From the NCBI GenBank assembly GCA_017616655.1, contig JAFZXU010000054.1, positions 1-64,000 of the forward strand: a DNA stretch of 64,000 nt. The letters run 5' to 3'. Shown in pieces: positions 37,030-45,921 of the stretch. Each line of letters opens with the position of its first letter. The stretch's first letter is position 1. A program made the position numbers and the translations under genes. The notes beneath the pieces were generated by a model, which saw nothing but the letters and a program-made list of their open reading frames with translations, made no database searches and was not told the DNA's origin. The DNA is from Bacteroidales bacterium. Lineage in GTDB: Bacteria > Bacteroidota > Bacteroidia > Bacteroidales > UBA932.

Positions 37030-39489
37030 CTATCTCAATACTGCCGAGAACCTGCTCTCGAAGGTCTTGAGCAGCTTGGCCATAATCTTTTCAGTTACAT
37101 CATCGGTAAGTGTCCTCTCGGGATCCTGGAAGACGAAGCCCATCGCATACTGTTTCTTGCCCGGGCCGATATGCACCCCACGGTAAACGTCGAACAGAGT
37201 AACCTGCCTGAGCAGATTCTTCTCGGCCTGGAAAGCCGCCTTGCGAAGGTCGGCGAACTGCACGCTTTCGTCCAGCACGATTGCAAGGTCTCGGCGCACC
37301 TCGGGATACTTCGGCATCTCCTTGTAAAGAACCTTGTCGCGCTTGACGAGCTGGAAGAAGACCGGCCAGTTGACTTCCGCGACAAAGACGGGCTGCTTGA
37401 TGTCGAACCTCTTCGCAAGGCCCGAAGCCACGGTGCCGGCAACTGCGAGACGCCTGCCGCCGAGCTTGTACTCGAGTCCCTCGGCGAAGATATCGGAAGG
37501 AGCCGCATCAGCCTCGAGCGAATAGATATCGGCCCCGAAGCGTTTCAGAAGCATCTCCAGATAACCCTTGAGCTGATAATAGTCGCCGGCACCGAGTTCG
37601 TTGCGCCAGCTCTTCACTGCCGGACCGGTGATGGCGAAGCAGAGGCGCATCTCCTCCTTGTATGACTTCAGGTTGGCCACAGGATTCTCATCCCCCTCCT
37701 TCGGCAGGAAGGAATAGACATTGCCCAGCTCGAAGATCTTCATTCCGCTCATCTGGCGGTTGATATTATAGGAAACGACCTCCAGCGCATTGAGAATCAG
37801 CGTCTGGCGCATAGTATTGAGATCGGAGCTCAAAGGATTCACTATGTGCACGAGATTTTCTGCCGGGAAGGTTGTCAGCCCGGTATAGTAGTCGCCCTTG
37901 GTGAGGGAGTTGTTCATCGTCTCCACGAATCCCCAGCCGGCGAAGAGGTTCGAAACAGTGGAACGGACCGTCTCCGGATCGGGATGCTCGCCGTGGTTCA
38001 CGGATATCTTCATTCCCTCGGGAAGTTCGATATTGTTGTAACCGTATATGCGGAGCACCTCCTCCACCACGTCGCACTCGCGGGTGACGTCCACCCTGTA
38101 GGAAGGAACCTTGACGACAGCGCCCTTATCGGTAGCGCTCTCGAACTCGAAGTCCATGGCTTCCAGAATCCTGCGGATGGTATCGCCGCCCAGTTTCTTG
38201 CCGATGAGCGACTCCATACGGGCGTAGTCGAGATCCACCTTCACCTTCTCGAAGGGAGCTGCGCAGAACTCGCGAACCTTGCCGACGACCTTGCCGCCTG
38301 CCACCTCCTGGATCAGGAGTGCGGCGCGCTTTGCAGCCGTCATAGTAGCCAGCGGATCGATGCCGCGCTCATAGCGGAACGAAGCGTCGGTCTTGAGAGT
38401 ATGGCGCTTGGAAGTCTTGCGGATGCTCACGGGATTGAAATACGCAGCCTCGAGGAAGACCTCGGTGGTGGACTCGGTGACGCCGCTGTCCTCTCCGCCG
38501 AAAACTCCGGCGATGCACATCGGATCCTCGGTATTGCAGATGACCAGATCGTCGCTGCTGAGGGTGCGCTCCACGCCGTCGAGGGTGACGAACTTGCATC
38601 CCTCGGCGCTGCGACGGACAACCACCTTGCGGCCCTTGATCTTGGCTGCGTCAAAGGCGTGGAGAGGATGGCCCATCTCATTGAGAATGAAGTTGGTAAC
38701 ATCCACCACGTTATTGATGGGGCGCTGCCCTATGGACATCAGGCGTTCCTTGAGCCAGTCGGGCGAAGGGCCCACCTTGATGCCGCTGATGGTGACTCCG
38801 ATATAGCGGGGAGCCAGGTCGGGAGCCTGCACCTCGACGGGAATCGACTCCCCTTCTCCCTCCTTGAATGCGCTCACGTCGGGAAGGGTATATTCGCAGG
38901 GGATGCCGTGGGTCTTGCAGTATGCAAAGAGGTCGCGGGCGCAGCCGATATGCGAAGCACCGTCCACGCGGTTCGGGGTGAGGCCTATCTCATAAACCGT
39001 ATCGGTCTTGAGGTGGAGATACTCCTTTGCCGGAGTGCCGGGAACGGCCGAAGGCTCGAGCACCATGATGCCCGAGTGGTCGGTGCCGATGCCGAGCTCG
39101 TCCTCGGCGCAGATCATGCCGTTGCTCTCCACTCCGCGGATCTTGGACTTCTTTATCTTGAACTCACCGCCTTCGCCGTCCGGAAGCTTCGTGCCGATGG
39201 TGGCAAGAAGCACCTTCTGCCCTGCCGCCACGTTGGGAGCGCCGCAGACAACCTGCAGGAGCTCCGGCTCGCCGGTGTTCAGTTTGGTGACGTGAAGGTG
39301 GTCTGAATCAGGATGTTCGTCACACTCCACGACCTCCGCCACAATCACTCCGGCAAGACCTCCGGGGATCTGTTCGGCAGTCTCTATATGTTCGACTTCA
39401 AGTCCGGTATCCGTCAGAATCACTCCCACCTCTTCGGGAGTAAGATCGAATTTGAGATACTCTTTCAACCAACTGTAGGAAATAGTCAT
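37030..39489 (-). CDS. pheT: Phenylalanyl-tRNA synthetase beta subunit
   Basis: The 819-residue beta chain of the (alpha-beta)2 PheRS. The N-terminal tRNA-binding (EMAP-like) domain has DSDHLHVTKLNTGEPELLQVVCGAPNV. The B3/B4 editing region (RGIDPLATMTAAKRAALL), B5 and the C-terminal anticodon-binding FDX-ACB domain (YPEVRRDLAIVLDESVQF...VFQDPERTLTDD) follow in the normal order. pheS is not in the window, which is common in Bacteroidota. It lies 14 nt after ftsY and 2 nt before the LolC/E-type permease gene. Confidence 0.96.
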   Translation of the reverse strand: MTISYSWLKEYLKFDLTPEEVGVILTDTGLEVEHIETAEQIPGGLAGVIVAEVVECDEHPDSDHLHVTKLNTGEPELLQVVCGAPNVAAGQKVLLATIGTKLPDGEGGEFKIKKSKIRGVESNGMICAEDELGIGTDHSGIMVLEPSAVPGTPAKEYLHLKTDTVYEIGLTPNRVDGASHIGCARDLFAYCKTHGIPCEYTLPDVSAFKEGEGESIPVEVQAPDLAPRYIGVTISGIKVGPSPDWLKERLMSIGQRPINNVVDVTNFILNEMGHPLHAFDAAKIKGRKVVVRRSAEGCKFVTLDGVERTLSSDDLVICNTEDPMCIAGVFGGEDSGVTESTTEVFLEAAYFNPVSIRKTSKRHTLKTDASFRYERGIDPLATMTAAKRAALLIQEVAGGKVVGKVREFCAAPFEKVKVDLDYARMESLIGKKLGGDTIRRILEAMDFEFESATDKGAVVKVPSYRVDVTRECDVVEEVLRIYGYNNIELPEGMKISVNHGEHPDPETVRSTVSNLFAGWGFVETMNNSLTKGDYYTGLTTFPAENLVHIVNPLSSDLNTMRQTLILNALEVVSYNINRQMSGMKIFELGNVYSFLPKEGDENPVANLKSYKEEMRLCFAITGPAVKSWRNELGAGDYYQLKGYLEMLLKRFGADIYSLEADAAPSDIFAEGLEYKLGGRRLAVAGTVASGLAKRFDIKQPVFVAEVNWPVFFQLVKRDKVLYKEMPKYPEVRRDLAIVLDESVQFADLRKAAFQAEKNLLRQVTLFDVYRGVHIGPGKKQYAMGFVFQDPERTLTDDVTEKIMAKLLKTFESRFSAVLR

Positions 39490-39503
39490 ATGATGTCTTT
39501 TAT

Positions 39504-40472
39504 TTACTTAAACAATGAACGGACGAATTCGTGGCGGTCGAAGAGGCGGAGGTCGTCGATCCTCTCCCCGACGCCGATAAACTTCACCGGAATCTTGAAC
39601 TGGTCGCTGATGCCGATTACGACGCCGCCCTTGGCGGAACCGTCCAACTTGGTGACAGCCAGCGCGGTAACGTCAGTAGCGCGGACGAACTCCTTCGCCT
39701 GCAGGAAGCCGTTCTGGCCGGTGGATCCGTCGATTACCAGCAGCACTTCGTGGGGAGCGTCGGGCACCACCTTGCGCATGACGTTGCGGATCTTGGTAAG
39801 CTCATTCATGAGCCCCACCTTGTTGTGGAGACGGCCCGCGGTATCGATGATAACCACATCGGCCCCTTTGGCGACGGCGCTGCTGAGGGTGTCGTAAGCC
39901 ACGGAGGCGGGATCGGAGCCCATCTCCTGCTTTACTATATCCACTCCGGCGCGCTCAGCCCAGATCACGAGCTGATCAACTGCGGCGGCGCGGAAGGTAT
40001 CGGCGGCGCCGAGGATCACCTTCTTGCCACTCTCTTTCAACTGAGCCGCAAGTTTTCCGATGGTAGTGGTCTTACCGACTCCGTTAACGCCCACAACCAT
40101 AATCACATAGGGCTTCTTGGAAAAATCGAATGGTTCCGCATCGGCGCATCCGCTGGCGTCGAGCAGGGCTTCCACCTCCTCGCAGAGAATGGAATTGAGC
40201 TCCTCGGCATTGAGATACTTGTCACGCGCGACGCGCTCCTCAAGGCGCTCGATGATATTCTGGGTGGTTTCCACTCCGACATCGGAGGTAATCAGGGCCT
40301 CCTCTATGGAATCCAGAACCTCGTCGTCAACGACATCCTTGCCGGCCACGGCGTGCGCCAGCTTGTCGAAGATGGAGCGGCGGGTCTTCTGCAGACCGGC
40401 GTCCAGCCTCTCGGCGGCCTCTTGTTCCACATTCTCACCCTTGCGGGATCCGAAAATTCCCCAGAATGCCAT
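39504..40472 (-). CDS. ftsY: Signal recognition particle receptor
   Basis: The 322-residue SRP GTPase that docks ribosome-SRP complexes to the membrane. The NG domain is complete: G1 GVNGVGKTTT (residues 128-137), the DTFRAAAVDQL insertion region, IDTAGR and TKLDGSAKG. The acidic A-domain of E. coli FtsY is absent; only ~20 residues precede the N domain, as in many non-proteobacterial forms. It is downstream of the racemase gene (2-nt gap) and upstream of pheT. Confidence 0.96.
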   Translation of the reverse strand: MAFWGIFGSRKGENVEQEAAERLDAGLQKTRRSIFDKLAHAVAGKDVVDDEVLDSIEEALITSDVGVETTQNIIERLEERVARDKYLNAEELNSILCEEVEALLDASGCADAEPFDFSKKPYVIMVVGVNGVGKTTTIGKLAAQLKESGKKVILGAADTFRAAAVDQLVIWAERAGVDIVKQEMGSDPASVAYDTLSSAVAKGADVVIIDTAGRLHNKVGLMNELTKIRNVMRKVVPDAPHEVLLVIDGSTGQNGFLQAKEFVRATDVTALAVTKLDGSAKGGVVIGISDQFKIPVKFIGVGERIDDLRLFDRHEFVRSLFK

Positions 40473-40474
40473 AA

Positions 40475-41185
40475 TTATCTCTTTATTACAGGTTTATAAA
40501 GTTCTCTCAAACAGCCTTCCGCAAGCGCGTCCAGCGAAGAGACGCACATCTCGGCAGGAAGACCGGTGGCGTCGTACGCTATAGGAAGCTCCGTACAGGC
40601 TGCCACTATAGGCAGTCTTTCGATTGCCCAGAGGCGTTCGATTATATCGCGGTATGTCCTGGCTGCCTCTGCAATCTTTCCCGCCTTGACAACCTCGGTG
40701 ACCTCGTGGATCTCCTTGCACATCCCGGGAGACGGAACCTTGAATTCGTATCCGCTCCGCGAAGCGTGGACCTGGTAGAGTCCGGAGTTCACCGTGCCGA
40801 CGGTAGCGGTGAGCCAGGCCCCTTTCGGGCTGCGCTGGCGGCACTGGTAGATGGTCTCCTCAACGATATGGATCAAGTGCGCATTCAGTTCGAGCGGGAA
40901 GGAATCAATGAAGACGTGCGCAGTATTGCAGGTGACGCAGAGCAGGTCCGCACCCCAATCCAGAAGGCTCCTGAGCCCCTTGAGCAGATATGGCGAAGGA
41001 TCCTCCCCTTTCCCCTCCAGGAAAGCAGTGCGGTTGGGGATGAGGGAATCGGAATATAGGATCACCCTGGGATGCTCCTGATCCCTTTCTGCGGGTGCTT
41101 TCTCAGCAAGGAGACGCATGAATTCGGCAGATGCGGCGGGACCCATTCCGCCGAGCACTCCGAGAACCAGGCCGTTGCTTTTCAT
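40475..41185 (-). CDS. Aspartate/glutamate racemase family protein
   Basis: A 236-residue cofactor-independent amino-acid racemase. Both catalytic cysteines are present, Cys86 in TCNTAH and Cys197 in AACTELP, and the N-terminus VLGVLGGMGPAASAEF is typical of the YgeA/RacX branch. It is probably a D-aspartate or broad-specificity racemase, not MurI. The ATG overlaps the stop of the upstream CyuA-like gene by one base (TAATG), so the two are coupled; both act on small amino acids. Confidence 0.9.
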   Translation of the reverse strand: MKSNGLVLGVLGGMGPAASAEFMRLLAEKAPAERDQEHPRVILYSDSLIPNRTAFLEGKGEDPSPYLLKGLRSLLDWGADLLCVTCNTAHVFIDSFPLELNAHLIHIVEETIYQCRQRSPKGAWLTATVGTVNSGLYQVHASRSGYEFKVPSPGMCKEIHEVTEVVKAGKIAEAARTYRDIIERLWAIERLPIVAACTELPIAYDATGLPAEMCVSSLDALAEGCLRELYKPVIKR

Positions 41186-42492
41186 TACTTGCAGGTCATT
41201 ATATCGAGAATCATCTTGTCTGTGGAGCGCATACCTATGCTGCCTATCTGTCCCAGGTTGGCTATGGTCTTCTCTATATCCTCCTCGATAATGCCGTCGT
41301 TGGAGGAGATGCACTTGCCGTCGAGGGCCAGGACCGCGGACTGCAGGGCGCTCGCTACGCCGGAGGCCACTTTGAGGGCGCATCCGACCTTGGCTCCGTC
41401 ACAGACCATTCCGGTGATGTTGCCGATCATATTCTTGATGGAGGCGCAGATCTCGCCGTATCCGCCGCCGCGAAGGAAGGCGATGCCGCAAGAAGCTCCC
41501 GTAGAGGCGATTACACAGCCGCATAGAGCCGACAGACGTCCGAGATATCCTTTGATATGGATCGCCACGAAATGTGCCAGGGCCAGCGCCCTGACCAGAT
41601 GTTCGTGGCTGGCGCCGGTCTTCTCGGCTATCGCGATGACGGGCATAGTCACGGTGATTCCCTGGTTGCCGCTGCCCGAATTGCTCATCGCTGAGAGGGT
41701 GCATCCCGCCATACGGGCGTCGGACGCAGCCGCGGTGCGGGCCATCGCATAGGTCAGCAGGGTGTCGCCGTAAACGGGGGAATTCCCCTTCTCAATCAGG
41801 GTTCTTCCCACCTGAAGGCCGTATGGGTGAGTCAGTCCCTCGTCGGAGAGGCGGGAATTCATCTGCACCGACTCCATCATGAACTCTATCTTTTCGAGCG
41901 GCACGTTGCAGGCGAAATCATATATGTCGCGGACCGTGATATAGCGGGCGAGGTTCGGATCGAGGGCGGAAGAGTCTTCAGCCTTGTTTCCGCCGCAGCC
42001 GCACTTCTCCGCCTCAAGCATGGACTTGCCGTCCAGCTCGACCCTGACTATGGCGTCGTGGCACCCCTTGATCTCGGCCTCGGCGCTGTGACCGCCTCCG
42101 GAGGCGGATGCAAGGACATACAGCAATTCGGAAGTTTCGGCAAGCGAGACCTTGACCTTCCCCTCCTCCGTCATACGGCGGGCTGCCTCGACAGCATCAG
42201 GACAGAGGTCGTGAAGCACCTCGAGACCGTACTTCGACTTGCCGCAGACGCAGCCCAGGGAAGCGGCTACCGGCAGTCCTACCATTCCAGTTCCGGGGAT
42301 TCCGACTCCCATCCCGTTCTTGAGGATGTTGGGGCTCACCTTGACCTCCACCAGTTCCGGCGAAGCGCCGCAGCTGCGGAGAGTCTCGGCAGCGCGAGCG
42401 GCGGCAAGCGCCACTGCAATGGGCTCGGTGCAGCCCAGGGCCGGCTTCACCTCCTGACGGATCAGGGCAATAAGGGTATCGTATTCCATCAT
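41185..42492 (-). CDS. L-cysteine desulfidase-like (CyuA/UPF0597) protein
   Basis: A 435-residue protein of the UPF0597/serine dehydratase alpha-like family. Members decompose L-cysteine to pyruvate, ammonia and sulfide using an Fe-S cluster. Visible are the N-terminal motif KPALGCTEPIAVALAAA, a Cys-rich segment EKCGCGG, SNSGSGNQGI, CGCVIASTGASCG, and a C-terminal GMVCDGAKVGCALK, all conserved in the group. It starts the racemase-ftsY-pheT-permease run. Whether cysteine or serine is the true substrate cannot be read. The start is MM; ATG 42489 is equally possible. Confidence 0.85.
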   Translation of the reverse strand: MMEYDTLIALIRQEVKPALGCTEPIAVALAAARAAETLRSCGASPELVEVKVSPNILKNGMGVGIPGTGMVGLPVAASLGCVCGKSKYGLEVLHDLCPDAVEAARRMTEEGKVKVSLAETSELLYVLASASGGGHSAEAEIKGCHDAIVRVELDGKSMLEAEKCGCGGNKAEDSSALDPNLARYITVRDIYDFACNVPLEKIEFMMESVQMNSRLSDEGLTHPYGLQVGRTLIEKGNSPVYGDTLLTYAMARTAAASDARMAGCTLSAMSNSGSGNQGITVTMPVIAIAEKTGASHEHLVRALALAHFVAIHIKGYLGRLSALCGCVIASTGASCGIAFLRGGGYGEICASIKNMIGNITGMVCDGAKVGCALKVASGVASALQSAVLALDGKCISSNDGIIEEDIEKTIANLGQIGSIGMRSTDKMILDIMTCK

Positions 42493-42523
42493 TCCAATTG
42501 AAATAAATGCGAATATACAAAAA

Positions 42524-42550
42524 AAAGGATGACCTTTTCAGTCATCCTTT
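42524..42550 (-). terminator. Intrinsic terminator of rpmB-rpmG-DUF4295
   Basis: On the minus strand AAAGGATGAC, loop, GTCATCCTTT is followed by a run of nine T residues. The perfect 10-bp stem plus U-tract makes this the clearest intrinsic terminator in the window. Confidence 0.9.
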
Positions 42551-42572
42551 AAAATGTGCGTTTCAAGGGAAT

Positions 42573-42731
42573 TTACTTTGCGAAATACTCCTTGACCTTG
42601 TCCGTGGGAACGAACTCCTCCTGGAACATATAGGCGCCCGTACGCTCGCTCTTGACCATACGGATGCACTTTACAACATTTCTCTTCTCTGACTTGTCGC
42701 CGCTGAAGGTTGCGACTGCTTTCTTTGCCAT
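42573..42731 (-). CDS. DUF4295 small protein
   Basis: A 52-residue basic protein, MAKKAVATFSG...VKCIRMVKSERTGAYMFQEE, ending in KEYFAK. The size, position directly after rpmG and sequence match the Bacteroidota DUF4295 family, a probable ribosome-associated or small ribosomal-operon protein of unknown role. It starts 23 nt after rpmG and ends just before a strong terminator. Confidence 0.85.
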   Translation of the reverse strand: MAKKAVATFSGDKSEKRNVVKCIRMVKSERTGAYMFQEEFVPTDKVKEYFAK

Positions 42732-42754
42732 TGTATGATAAGTTTAAGCGTTGA

Positions 42755-42937
42755 TTACTTGATTTCCTTGTGAACGGTAACCTTGTGGAGATAAGGGTTG
42801 TACTTCTTCATCTCCATCCTTTCGGGGGTGTTCTTCTTGTTCTTGGTGGTGATGTAGCGGGAGATGCCGGGAACTCCGCTCTCGCGCTGCTCGGTGCACT
42901 CCAGGATGACCTGTACTCTGTTGCCTTTCTTTGCCAT
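42755..42937 (-). CDS. rpmG: 50S ribosomal protein L33
   Basis: A 60-residue protein with the L33 signature [15 protein letters not shown] and [21 protein letters not shown]. Only one of the four zinc-ribbon cysteines is present (Cys14), so it is a C-minus form. It lies between rpmB and the DUF4295 gene in a ribosomal mini-operon. Confidence 0.95.
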   Translation of the reverse strand: MAKKGNRVQVILECTEQRESGVPGISRYITTKNKKNTPERMEMKKYNPYLHKVTVHKEIK

Positions 42938-42948
42938 AGCCGTACAAA

Positions 42949-43191
42949 TTAAACAATGTTGATCAAACCTTTAGCCTGCGCATCCTTCACGGTATTGGCG
43001 AGGCCGTTCTTGTAGATAGTCTTCATACCGCGGCAAGAAACCTTGAGGGTAATGAATCTCTTCTCATCCTCGGACCAGAACTTCTTGGTCTTGAGGTTGG
43101 GTGCGAATTCGCGCTTGGTACGGCGCTTGGAATGGGAAACATTGTTTCCGATCATCCTCTTCTTTCCAGTAACTTGACAAACTCGTGCCAT
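42949..43191 (-). CDS. rpmB: 50S ribosomal protein L28
   Basis: An 80-residue protein beginning [27 protein letters not shown], the canonical L28 start. It is the first gene of the rpmB-rpmG-DUF4295 unit. A possible -7 box (GATATTTG, one mismatch to TAnnTTTG) lies on the minus strand at 43236-43229. Confidence 0.97.
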   Translation of the reverse strand: MARVCQVTGKKRMIGNNVSHSKRRTKREFAPNLKTKKFWSEDEKRFITLKVSCRGMKTIYKNGLANTVKDAQAKGLINIV

Positions 43192-43228
43192 TGTGTATCT
43201 ATTTTTTATTATTTTCTAAAAGGGGCTG

Positions 43229-43236
43229 CAAATATC
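43229..43236 (-). promoter_or_regulatory. Possible -7 box for rpmB
   Basis: GATATTTG on the minus strand differs from TAnnTTTG only in the first base and lies ~38 nt before the rpmB start. A TTTG further upstream could be the -33 element. Confidence 0.4.
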
Positions 43237-43269
43237 CAGTTTTTTATTGAAATATACAAATTTTTCTGA

Positions 43270-44616
43270 CTACTTACACCATTTCAAGAATCTGTTCCAG
43301 CGGATGTTGGCGGGAAAACGCTTCGTGGCATCCGTAGAGAGCCAGATGAAGAGCGGCTTGCCGACTATGTGATCCTCCGGCACGAAGCCCCAGTAGCGGG
43401 AATCGAGGGAGTTGTGACGGTTGTCGCCCATCATGAAATAGTAATCCATCCTGAAGGTGTAGGTGTCAGCCTCCTCTCCGTTTATGAACACCTTGCCCTC
43501 CTCGACCTTGAAGCCGTTGCCCTCATAAACCTCTATCGCCCTCCTGTAAAGGTCGATGTTGGCCGGAGTCAGCTCCACGGTCGCTCCCTTGGCGGGAATC
43601 CAGACCGGACCGTAGTTGTCCCTGGTCCAGCCTGTTCCGGTGAAGGGGAAGAGAAGCAGCGGGGAGTCGGGGAAATCCGGGGGATAGACGTCGATGTTGG
43701 GAGTTACCGAAACCACGTTCGGAAGGGTCTTGACCTTTTCAAGGCGCTCTTCCGTCAGAGGCATCTCGGGATATCCCGGCATCGACTGGCTGTACCAGAG
43801 TTCCGCCGAGTTGAGTCCGAGGCCCTCGATGATCTTGATGTTGATCGGGCCGTCGGTCTCCACGCGGTAGGTGTTCTGAATGCCCTTGTACGCCTCCTGG
43901 GGCTCGCCGTTCACGTAAACCTTGCCGTCCTTCACCTGAAGGGTGTCGCCGGCAACGGCTACGCAGCGCTTCACGTAGTGGTCCTTCTTGTCCACGGGAC
44001 GGACCACGATGGGGCCGTAGTTGTTGATGGTATATTCACGGCCGCTGGTACGGACGTGCATATAGTAATCCTCGGCCGGAACTCGCTTGAGGACGGTATC
44101 GCCGTGGGGAAAGGAGAAGACGACATAATCGTCCCTCTTCACCTTGCCGAAGCCGGCGATGCGCCTGTAATCGAACTGCAGCGCCTTGGAGTAGCTCTCC
44201 TTTCCGGAGAAAGGCAGGACATTGTGAACGAAGGGAACGGAAAGGGGGGTCTCGGGGAGCCTGGGGCCGTAGGAGACCTTGCTCACGAAGAGATGGTCTC
44301 CGGTAAGCAGGGAACTCTCCATCGACGAAGAGGGAATCTTGAAGGCCTGGAGGAAGAAGATGTTGATGAAAGTGACCACGATGACGGCGAAGATGATGGC
44401 GTCGAGCCAGTCCAGCCATACGTTGTGCTTCTCCCCTTCCTTGTACTCCTTCTTCCAGAAGGCCCACTTGACCTTCTTCGTGATGAAGATGTCAAAAATC
44501 ACCGGCAAACCGAGAAGCCACCAGTAATTCCCGACCCAGACTACCCAGAGGATATAAAGTACGGTCCAGAAACTGAACCGTACCCATTTGTTCCTGTATA
44601 TTTCCTTCAGAGACAA
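43270..44616 (-). CDS. lepB: Signal peptidase I
   Basis: A 448-residue inner-membrane serine protease that removes signal peptides of exported proteins. Three hydrophobic segments lie in the first 90 residues. The catalytic Ser98 is in IPSSSMESSLLTGD and the general-base Lys216 in HYVKRCVAVAGD. The box MMGDNRHNSLDSRYWGFVP is near the C-terminus. It is much longer than the E. coli enzyme (324) because of a large insertion between the Lys box and the GDN box, normal for this phylum. It follows rplT by 9 nt, so may be expressed with the thrS-infC unit. Confidence 0.94.
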   Translation of the reverse strand: MSLKEIYRNKWVRFSFWTVLYILWVVWVGNYWWLLGLPVIFDIFITKKVKWAFWKKEYKEGEKHNVWLDWLDAIIFAVIVVTFINIFFLQAFKIPSSSMESSLLTGDHLFVSKVSYGPRLPETPLSVPFVHNVLPFSGKESYSKALQFDYRRIAGFGKVKRDDYVVFSFPHGDTVLKRVPAEDYYMHVRTSGREYTINNYGPIVVRPVDKKDHYVKRCVAVAGDTLQVKDGKVYVNGEPQEAYKGIQNTYRVETDGPINIKIIEGLGLNSAELWYSQSMPGYPEMPLTEERLEKVKTLPNVVSVTPNIDVYPPDFPDSPLLLFPFTGTGWTRDNYGPVWIPAKGATVELTPANIDLYRRAIEVYEGNGFKVEEGKVFINGEEADTYTFRMDYYFMMGDNRHNSLDSRYWGFVPEDHIVGKPLFIWLSTDATKRFPANIRWNRFLKWCK

Positions 44617-44625
44617 TGCAGCAAA

Positions 44626-44970
44626 CTATTTTACAGAGTTCACAATAGCCTCGAAAGCCTGCGGATTGTTCATCGCGAGGTCGGCGAGGACCTTGCGGTT
44701 GAGTCCGATGTTCTGCTTTGCGAGCTTGCCCATAAACTGGGAGTAGTTCATTCCGTGCTGGCGTGCAGCCGCGTTGATGCGGGTGATCCAGAGGGAACGG
44801 AATGCGCGCTTCTTTGCTTTGCGGTCGCGGTATGCGTAAGTCAGACCTTTTTCATAGGTATTCTTGGCTACGGTCCAGACGTTCTTCCTGGAGAGGAAGT
44901 TACCGCGGGTTTCCTTTAAAATTTTCTTGCGGCGGGCTCTTGATGCCACCGAGTTAACCGATCTAGGCAT
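44626..44970 (-). CDS. rplT: 50S ribosomal protein L20
   Basis: A 114-residue basic protein with the L20 hallmarks [32 protein letters not shown] (here WITRINAA) and [22 protein letters not shown]20 is an assembly protein and in several bacteria represses its own operon. A folded 44-nt spacer lies upstream between rpmI and rplT. Confidence 0.97.
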   Translation of the reverse strand: MPRSVNSVASRARRKKILKETRGNFLSRKNVWTVAKNTYEKGLTYAYRDRKAKKRAFRSLWITRINAAARQHGMNYSQFMGKLAKQNIGLNRKVLADLAMNNPQAFEAIVNSVK

Positions 44971-44985
44971 AATTTGATTGATTTG

Positions 44986-45030
44986 GGATGTCAGCGTCCC
45001 GTCTCGCGGGAACTTGCCGGCTGATCATCC
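44986..45030 (-). promoter_or_regulatory. Structured spacer upstream of rplT
   Basis: GGATG-TCAGC (44986-44995) pairs with GCTGA-T-CATCC (45020-45030, one bulged T), enclosing a small hairpin CCCG-TCTCG-CGGG. This nested fold is a candidate binding site for autogenous control by L20. Confidence 0.5.
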
Positions 45031-45048
45031 GGGTTAAACATTAATGAA

Positions 45049-45243
45049 TTACTTTACCAACAAAGCTTTCACCCTCTTCTCGTCAGCGCTTGTGAGCATT
45101 GCCACGTGGGTGAGGTTCCTCTTCTGCTTCTTGGTCTTTTTAGTCAGAATGTGACTCTTGTAGGCGTGTTTTCTTTTCACCTTTCCAGAACCGGTGAGCG
45201 TAAAACGCTTCTTTGAACCGGAGTTGGTCTTCAATTTAGGCAT
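45049..45243 (-). CDS. rpmI: 50S ribosomal protein L35
   Basis: A 64-residue basic protein, [20 protein letters not shown], with the characteristic [16 protein letters not shown] centre. It lies between infC and rplT in the normal order. Confidence 0.97.
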   Translation of the reverse strand: MPKLKTNSGSKKRFTLTGSGKVKRKHAYKSHILTKKTKKQKRNLTHVAMLTSADEKRVKALLVK

Positions 45244-45288
45244 AGTTAAAAATTTAACTGTTGTTTATAAATAAGTAAAGCAATTGTA

Positions 45289-45891
45289 TCACTTCTTTTT
45301 AACGGGGGCGATCATCATTATCATCCTCTTGCCTTCAAGCTTGGGCATCTGCTCCGCCTTTCCGTAATCCTCCAGATCGACCGCAAAGCGGAGAAGCAGT
45401 TTCTCGCCCTGCTCGGAGAAGAGGATCGAACGGCCGCGGAAGAAGACGTAAGCCTTGACCTTTGAACCCTCTTTCAGGAAGCTCTTCGCGTGGTTGAGCT
45501 TGAACTGATAGTCGTGTTCGTCGGTCTGGGGGCCGAAGCGGATCTCCTTGATGACCACCTTCGAGGCGTTGGCCTTGAGTTCCTTCGCCTTTTTCTTCTG
45601 CTGATAGACGTACTTCTGATAATCGATAATCTTGCATACCGGCGGGTCGGAATTGGGAGCGATCTCCACCAGGTCGAGTTCCTGGTCCGATGCCATACGC
45701 AAAGCTTCGCCGATAGGATAGATGCCCTGTTCGGGGACGTTTTCTCCTACTACGCGGACCTTGGGAGCGGTAATCTCCTCGTTGATCCTCAGCCCCTCTT
45801 CCTTCTTGCGGTTCTGGGGCAGGCGCTGATCCGGCTGGCGCGGTGCAGCTGCCGGCTTCGGCTTGGGCGGGCGGTATTTGTTGTTAGCTAT
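45289..45891 (-). CDS. infC: Translation initiation factor IF-3
   Basis: About 200 residues. The N-domain ([39 protein letters not shown]) and C-domain ([27 protein letters not shown]) are complete. No ATG, GTG or TTG exists in frame before the N-domain. The only start fitting a Shine-Dalgarno is ATA at 45891, with GGAGG 8 nt upstream, giving (M)[12 protein letters not shown]. Atypical initiation codons in infC are known (AUU in E. coli) and let IF-3 repress its own translation. Starting at Met 45702 would delete the start of the N-domain. Confidence 0.9.
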   Translation of the reverse strand: MANNKYRPPKPKPAAAPRQPDQRLPQNRKKEEGLRINEEITAPKVRVVGENVPEQGIYPIGEALRMASDQELDLVEIAPNSDPPVCKIIDYQKYVYQQKKKAKELKANASKVVIKEIRFGPQTDEHDYQFKLNHAKSFLKEGSKVKAYVFFRGRSILFSEQGEKLLLRFAVDLEDYGKAEQMPKLEGKRMIMMIAPVKKK

Positions 45892-45899
45892 GGCGGTGT

Positions 45900-45904
45900 C
45901 CTCC
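45900..45904 (-). promoter_or_regulatory. Shine-Dalgarno GGAGG of infC
   Basis: GGAGG lies 8 nt before the ATA codon at 45891 in the short thrS-infC spacer. It supports the rare AUA start. Confidence 0.65.
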
Positions 45905-45921
45905 AGTTAAAAAATTATCGT

